Assembly (NCBI GenBank): GCA_021811235.1
Contig: JAJZPG010000004.1
Location: 83,943-147,942 of the forward strand
Origin: Pseudomonadota bacterium
GTDB taxonomy: Bacteria > Pseudomonadota > Gammaproteobacteria > Burkholderiales > Thiobacillaceae
Direction of reading: 5' to 3'
Length of the DNA: 64,000 bases
The notes below the pieces were generated by a model. The model was given only the letters and a program-made list of their open reading frames with translations. It did not search any database and was not told the origin of the DNA. Numbering within the stretch: position 1 is the stretch's first letter; each line of letters starts with the position of its first letter. Below, piece by piece: positions 29,267-37,367 of this stretch. The translations under genes and the position numbers were made by a program.

Positions 29267-29293
29267 AGCACTATCCACTCTTAGGAGCCGGAT

Positions 29294-29347
29294 ATGCGCT
29301 TGTGCAGTTTTTATCCAGTTGCGATCGCAGGGCACGCGGCATCATGA
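29294..29347 (+). CDS. Putative 17-residue leader peptide translationally coupled to the LuxR-type gene
   Basis: The short frame MRLCSFYPVAIAGHAAS starts six bases after AGGAG (29283-29287), the best ribosome binding site in this region. Its stop TGA (29345-29347) overlaps the ATG of the regulator at 29344. The regulator's other candidate start (GTG at 29302) would be 14 bases from that AGGAG, too far. This arrangement suggests coupling or attenuation; the peptide itself has no recognised motif. Confidence 0.45.
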   Translation: MRLCSFYPVAIAGHAAS

Positions 29348-30375
29348 CGCGGCATACCGCCCTGCCCCCCACCGAGGCGATCGGTGCGTTCACCCGACGC
29401 GCCCCCGCCTTGGGCTCGCTGCCCGACCTGCTGGGCCTCATCGCCCAGAGCATACAAGCCGACATGATCCAGCTCGGCATAGACCTGGGCACGGGCTACC
29501 GGCGCGATTGTTTTATCGGGCAGACGCTCGATGCCGGCTCGCCTTCCGACCGGGCCGTCATGCGTGAAATGAGCGCGCAGCCGTCTTCAAGCCTCCCCAG
29601 CCTCGCCGCGCCGCCCGACTGGGTCGACCAACGCCCCTTGCCTGTCGGAACGGCGGGACGCCGCAGCGCGCCGCGTTCGGATATTGCGTTGATGCGTAGC
29701 CCTTCCCGGCCCGCCTTCAAGCCCAGCGAGCGCCGCCAGCTCACCTTGCTGTTGCCGCATTTCAATCGCGTCATCGCGCTCGCCTGTGAACTCGAATACG
29801 CCCGGCAACGGGAGGCCTGCGCGCTTGCCGTGCTGGAACACGCCGATTACGGCTGCCTGCTCCTGAGCCAGGAAGGTGCCCCCCTGCACGGCAATCCGCT
29901 GGCGTTCGAACTGCTCGAACAGGCGCGCATCCGCGTGGGGCATCGGCTCCAGCTGCCCACCCGGCTGCTGCAAGGCCGGTTCGATGCCGCGTTGGCATGC
30001 GCCACCGCACCCGACTGCCGCAGCGCGCCCACCTTCCTTGCGCCCGGGCCGCCACCGGTTGCCATGACCCTGCACCCCCCTACCACCCATGGTCCTTCCG
30101 CCCAGCCCCTGGCCGCTCCGCTCACCCTGACCTTGCGCGGCCAGCGCCACGCCGCCCGCCTTCCCGGCTGCGTGGCGCAACACTTCAGCCTCACACCGGC
30201 CGAATTCAGGCTGTGTGAGGCGCTCGTCGACGGCGCCAGCCTCAAGGCCTGCGCCCAGAACTGGAATCGCTCCTACGACACCTTGCGCAGCCAGCTCAAG
30301 GCCATCCTTGCCAAAACCGGCACCCACCGCCAGGCCGAACTCGTCGCCCTGCTCGAGGCATTCAGAACGCCCTGA
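29344..30375 (+). CDS. LuxR-family helix-turn-helix transcriptional regulator
   Basis: The 343-residue protein has a C-terminal LuxR/NarL-type HTH (residues 281-340; FSLTPAEFRLCEALVDG, then SYDTLRSQLKAILAKTGTHRQAEL). The N-terminal 260 residues are not a recognised domain; a helical segment at 130-160 (RRQLTLLLPHFNRVIALACEL) followed by LAVLEHADYGCLLLS resembles the dimerisation helix and PAS-like part seen in other LuxR-solo proteins of betaproteobacteria. There is no receiver domain and no acyl-homoserine lactone box. It is followed by a palindrome and four unusual genes, which it likely controls. The start ATG overlaps the leader stop; a GTG at 29302 is the alternative. Confidence 0.78.
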   Translation: MTRHTALPPTEAIGAFTRRAPALGSLPDLLGLIAQSIQADMIQLGIDLGTGYRRDCFIGQTLDAGSPSDRAVMREMSAQPSSSLPSLAAPPDWVDQRPLPVGTAGRRSAPRSDIALMRSPSRPAFKPSERRQLTLLLPHFNRVIALACELEYARQREACALAVLEHADYGCLLLSQEGAPLHGNPLAFELLEQARIRVGHRLQLPTRLLQGRFDAALACATAPDCRSAPTFLAPGPPPVAMTLHPPTTHGPSAQPLAAPLTLTLRGQRHAARLPGCVAQHFSLTPAEFRLCEALVDGASLKACAQNWNRSYDTLRSQLKAILAKTGTHRQAELVALLEAFRTP

Positions 30376-30380
30376 TTTTT

Positions 30381-30417
30381 CCCCCAATTGGGGGATGTGA
30401 CGGCGCCCCATTTTGGC
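30381..30417 (+). promoter_or_regulatory. Palindrome pair upstream of the four-gene block
   Basis: A perfect 14-base palindrome CCCCCAATTGGGGG (30381-30394) follows the regulator stop, and a looser copy GCCCCATTTTGGC (30405-30417) lies about two helical turns downstream. Both precede the first unknown gene by 60-100 bases and are candidate operator sites. Without a T run after them they are poor terminators. Confidence 0.5.
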
Positions 30418-30480
30418 TGAAATGCAAGGGCGGAGAAGCACCGACCTTGATCAACATCTGCTGAATGAATGGAGTTTGAT

Positions 30481-31776
30481 ATGGCGACCGAGCATGCTTT
30501 GCAAGTCCCCTGCTGTCCCGAGTTTCCCGCCGATCCGACGTGTGACGTGCTGGATTTCCATTACCGGCTCAAATATCCCACCCAGGTCTCCCACCGCGAC
30601 CGGCGGGTCATCGTGGAAGTGGTCATCCATGCCCGCCTCGAGCGTTGCCCCGGGCCGCTCGCGCTAGGCGACCTGGTCTATTCGACCACCCTGTTTCCCG
30701 GCGAAAAGGTCCGGTTGTTCACGTCCGACCGCCGCACCCGCTTCACCTTCGACAGCAGCAGCCAGCTGTCCTACCGCAACCAGCAAACCTCGGAAGAGCG
30801 TTTCTACGCGGCGAGCATGCATGATTCCATGACCGACATCTCCATCCGCGACAGCCAGAGCGCCAGCAGCAGCAGCAAAGGCTCGGCGCGCGGCCATGGC
30901 GAGACCAGCGGGGCCATCGAGAGTTTTCTCCTGGGGCCGTCGGTCGACGTCAGCGGATCGTGGGACAGCAGCTCGACCAGCAGTTTCTTGCGTGAGCTCT
31001 CGACGCACGCCCAATCGTCCGACCGGCGCGCCGAAACGGCCACCCGTACCGCCAATTCGATTTCGGTGGGCGAGGTCTCGACACGCAGCCACGCCGAAGG
31101 CTCGACGGAAGACCATTTCGAATCCTCGTCGCGCGAATTCAGGAACCCCAATCGTTGCCGCGCCATCACGTTCTACTTTTACCAGATCAACAAGACCCAG
31201 AAGATCCGTTTCAAGATCGTCGGCATTTATCGGCGCGTCGTCGACCCGGCCGCCAATTCTGCGGTGCGTACCAACCCCTTTGCCGACGACGGCGGCGTCG
31301 ACGTCATTCCCAACGGCATCCTCGCCACCGACCCCAAGCGCTTCGACATCCAGCGCGCCGCGCAGATATCGAAAATCGAACTGAACAGCAACGCGATCGG
31401 CCGTGCAGGCTTCGTCGTCGGGCAGTTCGCCGCATCCGCCGAAGCCGAGCCGATCCCCGAGGCGCTGCGCGAGAAGGCGCTCAAGAGCGTGGATACCGAA
31501 TTGATCAAGGAAGGCTATCTGACCGAGAAAGGCCAGCTCAATGAAGAGCGCGTCTTCGAGCTCGGTTTCGAGCGCATCTCGTCGCTGCCCACGCCGGGCA
31601 TGTTCGTGCGCTCCTGTCTGGATGAGTGCGACGTGTGCGAACCGGCGCTGGATGAGGCCATGAAGCTTGAGATCGAACGCCAGCGTCTGGAAAACGCCTT
31701 GCTGCAGAAGCAGATCGAGCTGCTGGAAAAACATCAGGACTACCGCTGCTGCCCGGCGCCCGCGGGCGAGGACTGA
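30481..31776 (+). CDS. Uncharacterised Ser-rich protein, first gene of the four-gene block
   Basis: The 431-residue protein is not recognised. It has no signal peptide or membrane helix. Visible parts are an N-terminal globular region (25-110) with LFPGEKVRLFTSDRRTRF, a long Ser/Thr/Glu-rich and probably flexible stretch (112-220), a second globular region (225-320) with AITFYFYQINKTQ and a C-terminal heptad-rich coiled coil (391-418). Cysteine pairs occur near both ends (11/12, 383/386, 423/424), suggesting metal binding or intermolecular bonds. The ATG at 30481 has GGAG five bases upstream; an in-frame ATG four codons earlier is less likely. It probably opens an operon with the next three genes. 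Confidence 0.75.
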   Translation: MATEHALQVPCCPEFPADPTCDVLDFHYRLKYPTQVSHRDRRVIVEVVIHARLERCPGPLALGDLVYSTTLFPGEKVRLFTSDRRTRFTFDSSSQLSYRNQQTSEERFYAASMHDSMTDISIRDSQSASSSSKGSARGHGETSGAIESFLLGPSVDVSGSWDSSSTSSFLRELSTHAQSSDRRAETATRTANSISVGEVSTRSHAEGSTEDHFESSSREFRNPNRCRAITFYFYQINKTQKIRFKIVGIYRRVVDPAANSAVRTNPFADDGGVDVIPNGILATDPKRFDIQRAAQISKIELNSNAIGRAGFVVGQFAASAEAEPIPEALREKALKSVDTELIKEGYLTEKGQLNEERVFELGFERISSLPTPGMFVRSCLDECDVCEPALDEAMKLEIERQRLENALLQKQIELLEKHQDYRCCPAPAGED

Positions 31777-31833
31777 AGCCAGTCCTCGCCTTCCCTTCGC
31801 GCAGCGCATCAATCCTTTTCCAGGGTGAACAAC

Positions 31834-33915
31834 ATGACAGACAAGAAATCCATCGGCAAGGCAGGAACCGAGCTTCTGCAACGCCAGGCCCGCTCGCAAT
31901 TCCGCGTTCTGCTGGCCGCAAACCCGAACTATTTCGGCAATCTGGCGGACACTCCCTTCCCGTCCGTCCTGCCCATCCAGAACAACACGTTCTACGAGGA
32001 AATCGGCTGCGTGGGGTATCACCCCCAGCAGGAATATCTGGAAGCCGTGGTGTACGTGAAACAGCCTGCGGGCTACAACGGCTCCGTTTGCCAGGCCGGC
32101 AGCCTGGAATACGTGCGCTTCTACCTTTCCTTCGACAACGGCGCCACCTGGGATGACCAGGGGCTGACCAGCGTGCGCGTATGGGACATCCCCGAAGGAA
32201 CCGACGGCAACAAGCGGCTCGAATATGCCGTATCGCTCAAGGTCGATCCGCCGAGAAAATTCTGCAAGGCCAATCACCTGATCCGGGTACGCGCCATCCT
32301 GTCCTGGAACAATCCGCCACCCGCCAACCAACCCAACTGGAAGGCCGTGTGGGGCGAGGTGCAGGAAGAGACCATCCAGGTCGAGCCGTTCCGGTTCATT
32401 TTCCCGCACGACCTGTTCGATATCGCCAAGGTGAAGCTGCCTCTGGAACTTGTCGACCTGCTGGAGCCCGACGCGCCGATCCCCCTCAAGAAAAAGGCCT
32501 TGGGCGCGGCGGAACTCGCCCAGCTATACAAGGACAAGGGCGTGCCGGTGCATCGCTTTGCGTTCAAGGAACTCATGCAGTTCACCGCACAACCCTGGTC
32601 CCTGAATCCCGCCGCCCCCGTCCTGGACGCCGGGATCAAGCTGGACGTCGATCTGGTCGACGTGCTGTTCCCCAAGGACGGCGATACCAGTTACGAGGAG
32701 CTCACCTGCATCGGGCTGGACCCCAATTTTCCCGACACTCTGGTGGGCATCATCACGGTCAAGAAATCCTCCGGCTATTCCGGCACGCCGTGTACCGATG
32801 GCAGCCGTGAATTCGTCACCTGGTGGGCCGATTTCGACGGCAACGGCAGCTTCGAAACCTGCCTGGGCACGTCCGAGGTACGGGTGTACGACTTGCCGAA
32901 CGTGCCGCAGAAGGGCGTGCATTACGCCGTGCGGCTGCCCGTCGACCTGAACCCGTATCGCGACCCCTGCCGCAAAGGCCCGCGCCTGGTGCGTATCCGC
33001 GCCATCCTGTCCTGGAACGTGCCGGTGCCCTGCGCCAATCCCGGCCAGGTGCCCACCTGGGGCAACCGCGAGGAAACCGTCGTGCATATCGCGCCACAGG
33101 GCGTGGTCGGCGGGGTGGCCGGCAAGATCGCCATTCTCGGCGGCATCCCGACCCAGCACATCCACGACGTGTCGGGCCTGACCACGGCGAGCGCCGTGTT
33201 TGCGCTCAACAACAATCCGCCCGATGGCGCCGGCCGGCCCTGCCCGTTCGGCGGTGCCGTCACCGCGCAGGGGGCGCCCGTGGCGGGCCACAGCTACATC
33301 GTCGAGGTCAGTCCGGACGGCAACGTGTGGACGCCGGTCCTGACCGACCTGATCGTCACCGACCAAAACGGCAACACCAGCCCGCACAAGGCCAACCCCC
33401 TCACCAAGCGCTTCGATTACCTGCCTTTCAGCGCCAATGTGAACGGCCTCCTGGCGCACTGGAACAGCGCGGGCGACGCCTTGTGGCAGGTGCGTCTCAC
33501 GGTGTACGACGCGGCCAACAACCCGGTGGGGGCGCCCGACGTGCATCGTGTCCAGCTCGACAACACGGGGCCCGACGTGTCCATCGACATCGTCAGCGGC
33601 GCCGGGAACTGCGGCAAGTTCGGCATCGGCACGGTGCTGACCGGCAACGTCGTCGCCCGCGACGATTACCTGGGAGGCTACAGCCTGGCCGTCGAACCCG
33701 CGGTCAACGATCCCGGCGAAGGCATTCCGGTGCCTGGGGGCGGCAACGTCAACACCCCGCCCGCCCCCGGCACGGGCTGGACCCTGGACACGGCCGGCAT
33801 GAAAGCCTGCGGCTACGTGATCCGCGTCGTCGCCACCGACCGCGCCATCGTCGACAGCCAAAGCGTGGGCCATCATCGGACCGACAGTGCGGGCTTCTGC
33901 CTGGAAGAGCAGTAG
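31834..33915 (+). CDS. Uncharacterised protein with two homologous beta-rich repeats
   Basis: The 693-residue protein has no signal peptide and no recognised domain. Residues about 51-183 and 284-419 are clear internal copies: both have (S/F)YEE(I/L)xCxG near the start, a Gly-Tyr-(N/S)-Gly motif, a D-x-G-x-x-(T/F) turn, VR(V)(W/Y)D(I/L)P, RVRAILSWN / RIRAILSWN and an EET end. The C-terminal third (420-693) looks like beta-sandwich modules with a DNTGPDVSIDI segment, as in repeat-containing surface or scaffold proteins. The ATG at 31834 lies nine bases after AGGG; a GTG three codons earlier sits on that site. It follows the first block gene by 57 bases. Confidence 0.75.
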   Translation: MTDKKSIGKAGTELLQRQARSQFRVLLAANPNYFGNLADTPFPSVLPIQNNTFYEEIGCVGYHPQQEYLEAVVYVKQPAGYNGSVCQAGSLEYVRFYLSFDNGATWDDQGLTSVRVWDIPEGTDGNKRLEYAVSLKVDPPRKFCKANHLIRVRAILSWNNPPPANQPNWKAVWGEVQEETIQVEPFRFIFPHDLFDIAKVKLPLELVDLLEPDAPIPLKKKALGAAELAQLYKDKGVPVHRFAFKELMQFTAQPWSLNPAAPVLDAGIKLDVDLVDVLFPKDGDTSYEELTCIGLDPNFPDTLVGIITVKKSSGYSGTPCTDGSREFVTWWADFDGNGSFETCLGTSEVRVYDLPNVPQKGVHYAVRLPVDLNPYRDPCRKGPRLVRIRAILSWNVPVPCANPGQVPTWGNREETVVHIAPQGVVGGVAGKIAILGGIPTQHIHDVSGLTTASAVFALNNNPPDGAGRPCPFGGAVTAQGAPVAGHSYIVEVSPDGNVWTPVLTDLIVTDQNGNTSPHKANPLTKRFDYLPFSANVNGLLAHWNSAGDALWQVRLTVYDAANNPVGAPDVHRVQLDNTGPDVSIDIVSGAGNCGKFGIGTVLTGNVVARDDYLGGYSLAVEPAVNDPGEGIPVPGGGNVNTPPAPGTGWTLDTAGMKACGYVIRVVATDRAIVDSQSVGHHRTDSAGFCLEEQ

Positions 33916-33989
33916 GTTCAAACACGGCGGCCGACGCCAGCCGGCCGCCGCCCTTGTCCGGCAACACGAAAGAAACCTGGGAGCACGCC

Positions 33990-34871
33990 ATGGCACACGA
34001 ATATCCCTTCAAACAGACGTCTGCGACGCCGGGTCGGCGCCTGCTTCAGGCGGGCTGCTCAGCGCTGTTCCTGGCGTGGGCCCTGCTTTGCACCTTGCCT
34101 GCCCGCGCCATCGGCCCGGAAACGCCGGTGGACTTTCTCGACGTCTATGTCCCCAAAGGGTTCATGCTGTTGCTGATCGAGCCTGGGCAAGTCGTCGACT
34201 TGCAGGTGATGCGCATCGTCCATCAGGACGGAAAGCCGCTGCAGCGCGAAAAAGTCGAATGGAAGACGCTGCGGATGCTCGATTACACCGCGCCCCTTGC
34301 CCGCCCGGGCGATTTCCAATATCGCGAGCCAAATGAGCAGCGCAAGGCTGAAAGCCCTCGCCTTCAAGCCGTTCCCGACTCGTTGCCGTCCATCGACACG
34401 GCGCGCCCCCTGCCCGACCTGCAGCTCGCCGACAGCGATGCGCCCGTGGTGGTCAGCGACGCGCCGCCACGCAGGGTGGGCGTTCTGATTCCGCTGGCCT
34501 CGCCGGCCCAGCGCAGGCTCAAGGACGGCGCGTATGCGGAAAAATTCATCGCCCGTGCCCGTCTGACAGGCGAGTCCGCGAAGAGGAAGCCCCTGACCAT
34601 GACGCGCTGGTCGCACTTCGTCATGCGCGACCAGCAAGCGCACTTCATCAGCCAGGCGGAGTATTCGCGCATGGTCGACCCGCCTTCCGACGGTGTGGAC
34701 GGCTCCGGCGAAAAAATCCAGCTCAACCTCGGCCGCAGCGTGAAGGCGGCCGTGCCGATCGAGAGGACCCGGAAAACGCGCGCCGTGCCGCTCGGCCGGC
34801 TGGGCGGCGTCGCACCGGAACGCGACCGTTCGAAGCAAGACGAAGCGCGTAACGAAACCAGCGAACGATAA
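33990..34871 (+). CDS. Secreted uncharacterised protein, third gene of the block
   Basis: The 293-residue protein has a long signal peptide with a hydrophobic core at about 22-36 and cleavage after ARA (residue 40). The mature part holds a short beta-rich segment (FLDVYVPKGFMLLLIEPGQVVDLQVMRI region), a proline-rich linker and a basic C-terminal tail rich in Arg, Lys and Glu. No known domain is recognised. The ATG at 33990 follows GGGAG. It lies 74 bases after the previous block gene and 11 bases before the next. Confidence 0.72.
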   Translation: MAHEYPFKQTSATPGRRLLQAGCSALFLAWALLCTLPARAIGPETPVDFLDVYVPKGFMLLLIEPGQVVDLQVMRIVHQDGKPLQREKVEWKTLRMLDYTAPLARPGDFQYREPNEQRKAESPRLQAVPDSLPSIDTARPLPDLQLADSDAPVVVSDAPPRRVGVLIPLASPAQRRLKDGAYAEKFIARARLTGESAKRKPLTMTRWSHFVMRDQQAHFISQAEYSRMVDPPSDGVDGSGEKIQLNLGRSVKAAVPIERTRKTRAVPLGRLGGVAPERDRSKQDEARNETSER

Positions 34872-34882
34872 GGGACACGATC

Positions 34883-36163
34883 ATGAAGACTATTGTCATT
34901 GCAGCGTGGGTCGGATTCATCGAGTTGTGCGCGGCGGTCGACGTGCTCGCTGCGCAACGCACCGTCTGCTTTCGCATGCAGCTCCGCGATGACCGCTTCA
35001 ATTGCGCCGAATCGTCCGAGACCGGGGCGCGCCGTCCCTGCAATCCGGGAGGCTATGTCGACATGGTCGGCCATCAGGTCGAGCTATGGGACAAGGACTG
35101 GTCGGGCGACGACGAATACATCGGCACCTGGTACATCGGCGGAGGCGGCACCCAGTGCATCGGTTTCGAGTGGGAAAACGCGAGCTACGCGAAGGGCGAA
35201 ACCCACCCGGATCTCTATCTGCGCTACATCAATCGCGTGAACCGCACCGGCTATTCCAACTACATCTACGTGCGGGGCGTGAACACGGACAACAGCGCCG
35301 CCTCCGCCACCACCTGGCGCAATGGCCAGTCAGGCGACCCCGAGCGCTACGTCGCGATGAACTGCAAGAAAGGGAATGCCTGCTCGATCCTGTCTTCCGG
35401 CACACTGGTGCCGACCAATGACGTCGCCTCCGACCGCGGCCTCAGGATCATGGCGCTCGACTCCGCCCAGCATGCGCTGCAGGCGGTGGGGGAAGTGATG
35501 GACACCCACGTCGATCTGCAGTATCCCGGCCAGTCCGACTGCCCGACCAGCTGCGCGCCGAGCCGAAACCTGATCAAGATCACCCAGGCGCGTGGCGGCA
35601 ACGGCTCCAACGTCACCCATGAAATCGGCCACGTCGTGCAGATGCAGGAATTCGACCAGGACTGGCTGCGCGACGACTGCAGCCGGGGCGGCAACGGCCA
35701 CAGCCTGACCTCGCTGGAACACGAGTCCTGCGCGACCACGGAGGGGTGGGGGAACTACATCGCCTCGGTCAGCTGGTACGAGCCCAACCATGCCGGCAGC
35801 GTCCCGATATCCTGGGGACGCGACTTCGAGACCGCAACCCTGCAGTTCGCCACCTGCTCGGACGATGCCCACAACGAAATCCAGACCGGCAAAGCGTGGT
35901 GGGACCTGGACGACTGGAACGACGAGGGCGGCGCGGGCGCGGCCAACGGCGACGACGACCGCCTGGCCTACGCCACCACCGACATCGTCACCGGCTGGCG
36001 CCAGTTCGACGACGGCAGCGGCAACCGGGAAGACGGCGAGAGCGGCCAGGACGGGGTCAACATGCGCGACTACTGGGGCAACAATTCGGGCCGCTTCACC
36101 GCCAGCGGCGCCTTCGAGACGCTGGTCGAGCACAATTGCCTGCAGGCCCAGGTCAACGATTGA
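34883..36163 (+). CDS. Secreted metalloprotease-like protein (HEXXH), fourth gene of the block
   Basis: The 426-residue protein has a signal peptide (1-24, ending VLAA) and a zinc-protease motif HEIGH at 246-250. A TEGWGNY segment with Glu287 lies 37 residues downstream, which fits the third zinc ligand of gluzincins. Ten or more cysteines suggest disulfides in the periplasm or outside the cell. No exact peptidase family is recognised. An Asp/Gly-rich stretch (343-395) could bind calcium. The ATG at 34883 has AGGGA seven bases upstream. It is the last gene of the apparent four-gene operon. Confidence 0.78.
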   Translation: MKTIVIAAWVGFIELCAAVDVLAAQRTVCFRMQLRDDRFNCAESSETGARRPCNPGGYVDMVGHQVELWDKDWSGDDEYIGTWYIGGGGTQCIGFEWENASYAKGETHPDLYLRYINRVNRTGYSNYIYVRGVNTDNSAASATTWRNGQSGDPERYVAMNCKKGNACSILSSGTLVPTNDVASDRGLRIMALDSAQHALQAVGEVMDTHVDLQYPGQSDCPTSCAPSRNLIKITQARGGNGSNVTHEIGHVVQMQEFDQDWLRDDCSRGGNGHSLTSLEHESCATTEGWGNYIASVSWYEPNHAGSVPISWGRDFETATLQFATCSDDAHNEIQTGKAWWDLDDWNDEGGAGAANGDDDRLAYATTDIVTGWRQFDDGSGNREDGESGQDGVNMRDYWGNNSGRFTASGAFETLVEHNCLQAQVND

Positions 36164-36334
36164 GCCCGGCCGGAGAGGCGTCACACGGCCCGCGAGACGG
36201 ATCCGAACGACGCCTTGGCAAGCCGGGGCCGTCGACGCGTTCCCGACATCAGCGACCGGCTGCAAGCCTGCCGCCGTCCCATCATCCTGCGCGACGCAGC
36301 GCGCAGCCTTGCCCGGGCCATGCCTGGGGCCGGG

Positions 36335-36388
36335 GTGACAAGCTCTGGTCCATGCGAGTAAAATGTAGCGTTTTCGCTAAATTTTTAC
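36335..36388 (+). promoter_or_regulatory. prkB promoter with overlapping inverted repeat
   Basis: GTGACA (36335-36340) and TAAAAT (36359-36364) are spaced 18 bases and form a good sigma-70 promoter. An inverted repeat, GTAAAA..TAGCG-TTTT-CGCTA..TTTTAC (36358-36388), covers the -10 and the predicted start, in the position of an operator. Confidence 0.55.
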
Positions 36389-36410
36389 GCATCCTCCAGG
36401 GAGTCCCAGC

Positions 36411-37298
36411 ATGTCCAAAAAACATCCCGTCATTGCGGTCACGGGTTCGTCCGGCGCCGGCACCACCACCGTCAAGCGCGCCTTCGAGCACATCTTCTTC
36501 CGCGAAAAGATCAACGCCGCCGTGATCGAAGGCGACAGCTTCCACAGCCTGTCGCGCGTGGACTTCAAGGAAGCCGTGAAGAAGGCCGAATCCGAAGGCA
36601 ACTTCTCGTTCAGCCATTTCGGCCCGCAGGCCAATCATTTCGACAAGCTGGCCGAACTGTTCAAGACCTACGGCGAAACCGGCGGCGGCAAGAAGCGCTA
36701 CTACATCCACAGCGACGAAGAAGCCGCCCAGCACAACAAACGCCTCAACACCAGCCTCAACCCCGGTGAATTCACCCCGTGGGAAGACGTGCCCGCCGGC
36801 TCCGACGTGCTGTTCTACGAAGGCCTGCATGGCCTGGTGAAGACCGACACCGTCGACGTCTCCAAGCACGTCGACCTCGGCATCGGCGTGGTGCCCATCG
36901 TCAACCTCGAGTGGATCCAGAAGATCCACCGCGACGGCGCCGAGCGCGGCTATTCCGCCGACGTCATCGTCGACACCATCCTGCGCCGCATGCCGGATTA
37001 CGTGAACTACGTCACCCCGCAGTTCTCGCGTACCGACATCAACTTCCAGCGCGTCTCCACCGTCGACACCTCGAACCCCTTCATCTCGCGCGACATCCCG
37101 ACGCCGGACGAGAGCTTCATCGTGATCCGCTTCCGCGACCCCAAGGGCGTCGATTTCCCCTACCTGCTGAACATGATCTGCAATTCGTTCATGTCGCGCC
37201 CCAACACTATCGTGGTGCCCGGCGGCAAGATGGGCTTCGCCATGGAACTGATCCTGGCGCCGATCATCCAGGACATGATCTCGAACAAGAACAAGTAA
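36411..37298 (+). CDS. prkB: Phosphoribulokinase
   Basis: Phosphoribulokinase phosphorylates ribulose 5-phosphate to ribulose 1,5-bisphosphate, the substrate of RuBisCO in the Calvin cycle. The 295-residue product is of the class I proteobacterial type. It has the P-loop GSSGAGTTT (12-20), VIEGDSFHSLSR, NHFDKLAELF, the LFYEGLHG block with catalytic Asp nearby and NSFMSRPNTIVVPGGKMG near the end. It stands alone here, not next to cbbL or other cbb genes. The ATG at 36411 follows CAGGGAG. A strong terminator ends it. Confidence 0.96.
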   Translation: MSKKHPVIAVTGSSGAGTTTVKRAFEHIFFREKINAAVIEGDSFHSLSRVDFKEAVKKAESEGNFSFSHFGPQANHFDKLAELFKTYGETGGGKKRYYIHSDEEAAQHNKRLNTSLNPGEFTPWEDVPAGSDVLFYEGLHGLVKTDTVDVSKHVDLGIGVVPIVNLEWIQKIHRDGAERGYSADVIVDTILRRMPDYVNYVTPQFSRTDINFQRVSTVDTSNPFISRDIPTPDESFIVIRFRDPKGVDFPYLLNMICNSFMSRPNTIVVPGGKMGFAMELILAPIIQDMISNKNK

Positions 37299-37310
37299 GG
37301 CCCCCCGCCG

Positions 37311-37348
37311 CAAACAAAAACGGAGCCGCATGGCTCCGTTTTTGTTTG
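37311..37348. terminator. Bidirectional rho-independent terminator after prkB
   Basis: A perfect 17-base stem, CAAACAAAAACGGAGCC (37311-37327), pairs with 37332-37348 around a four-base loop. With A and T runs on both sides it can end prkB and also the convergent GGDEF/EAL gene. Confidence 0.93.
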
Positions 37349-37367
37349 ACCGCCCGCGCCGGCATGG

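Noticed and set aside
30664..32409. Minus-strand open frame over the first two genes of the novel block
   Set aside because: Because the plus-strand genes are unknown this was considered, but the plus frames have good ribosome binding sites, plausible domain patterns including a clear internal duplication, and consistent operon spacing.
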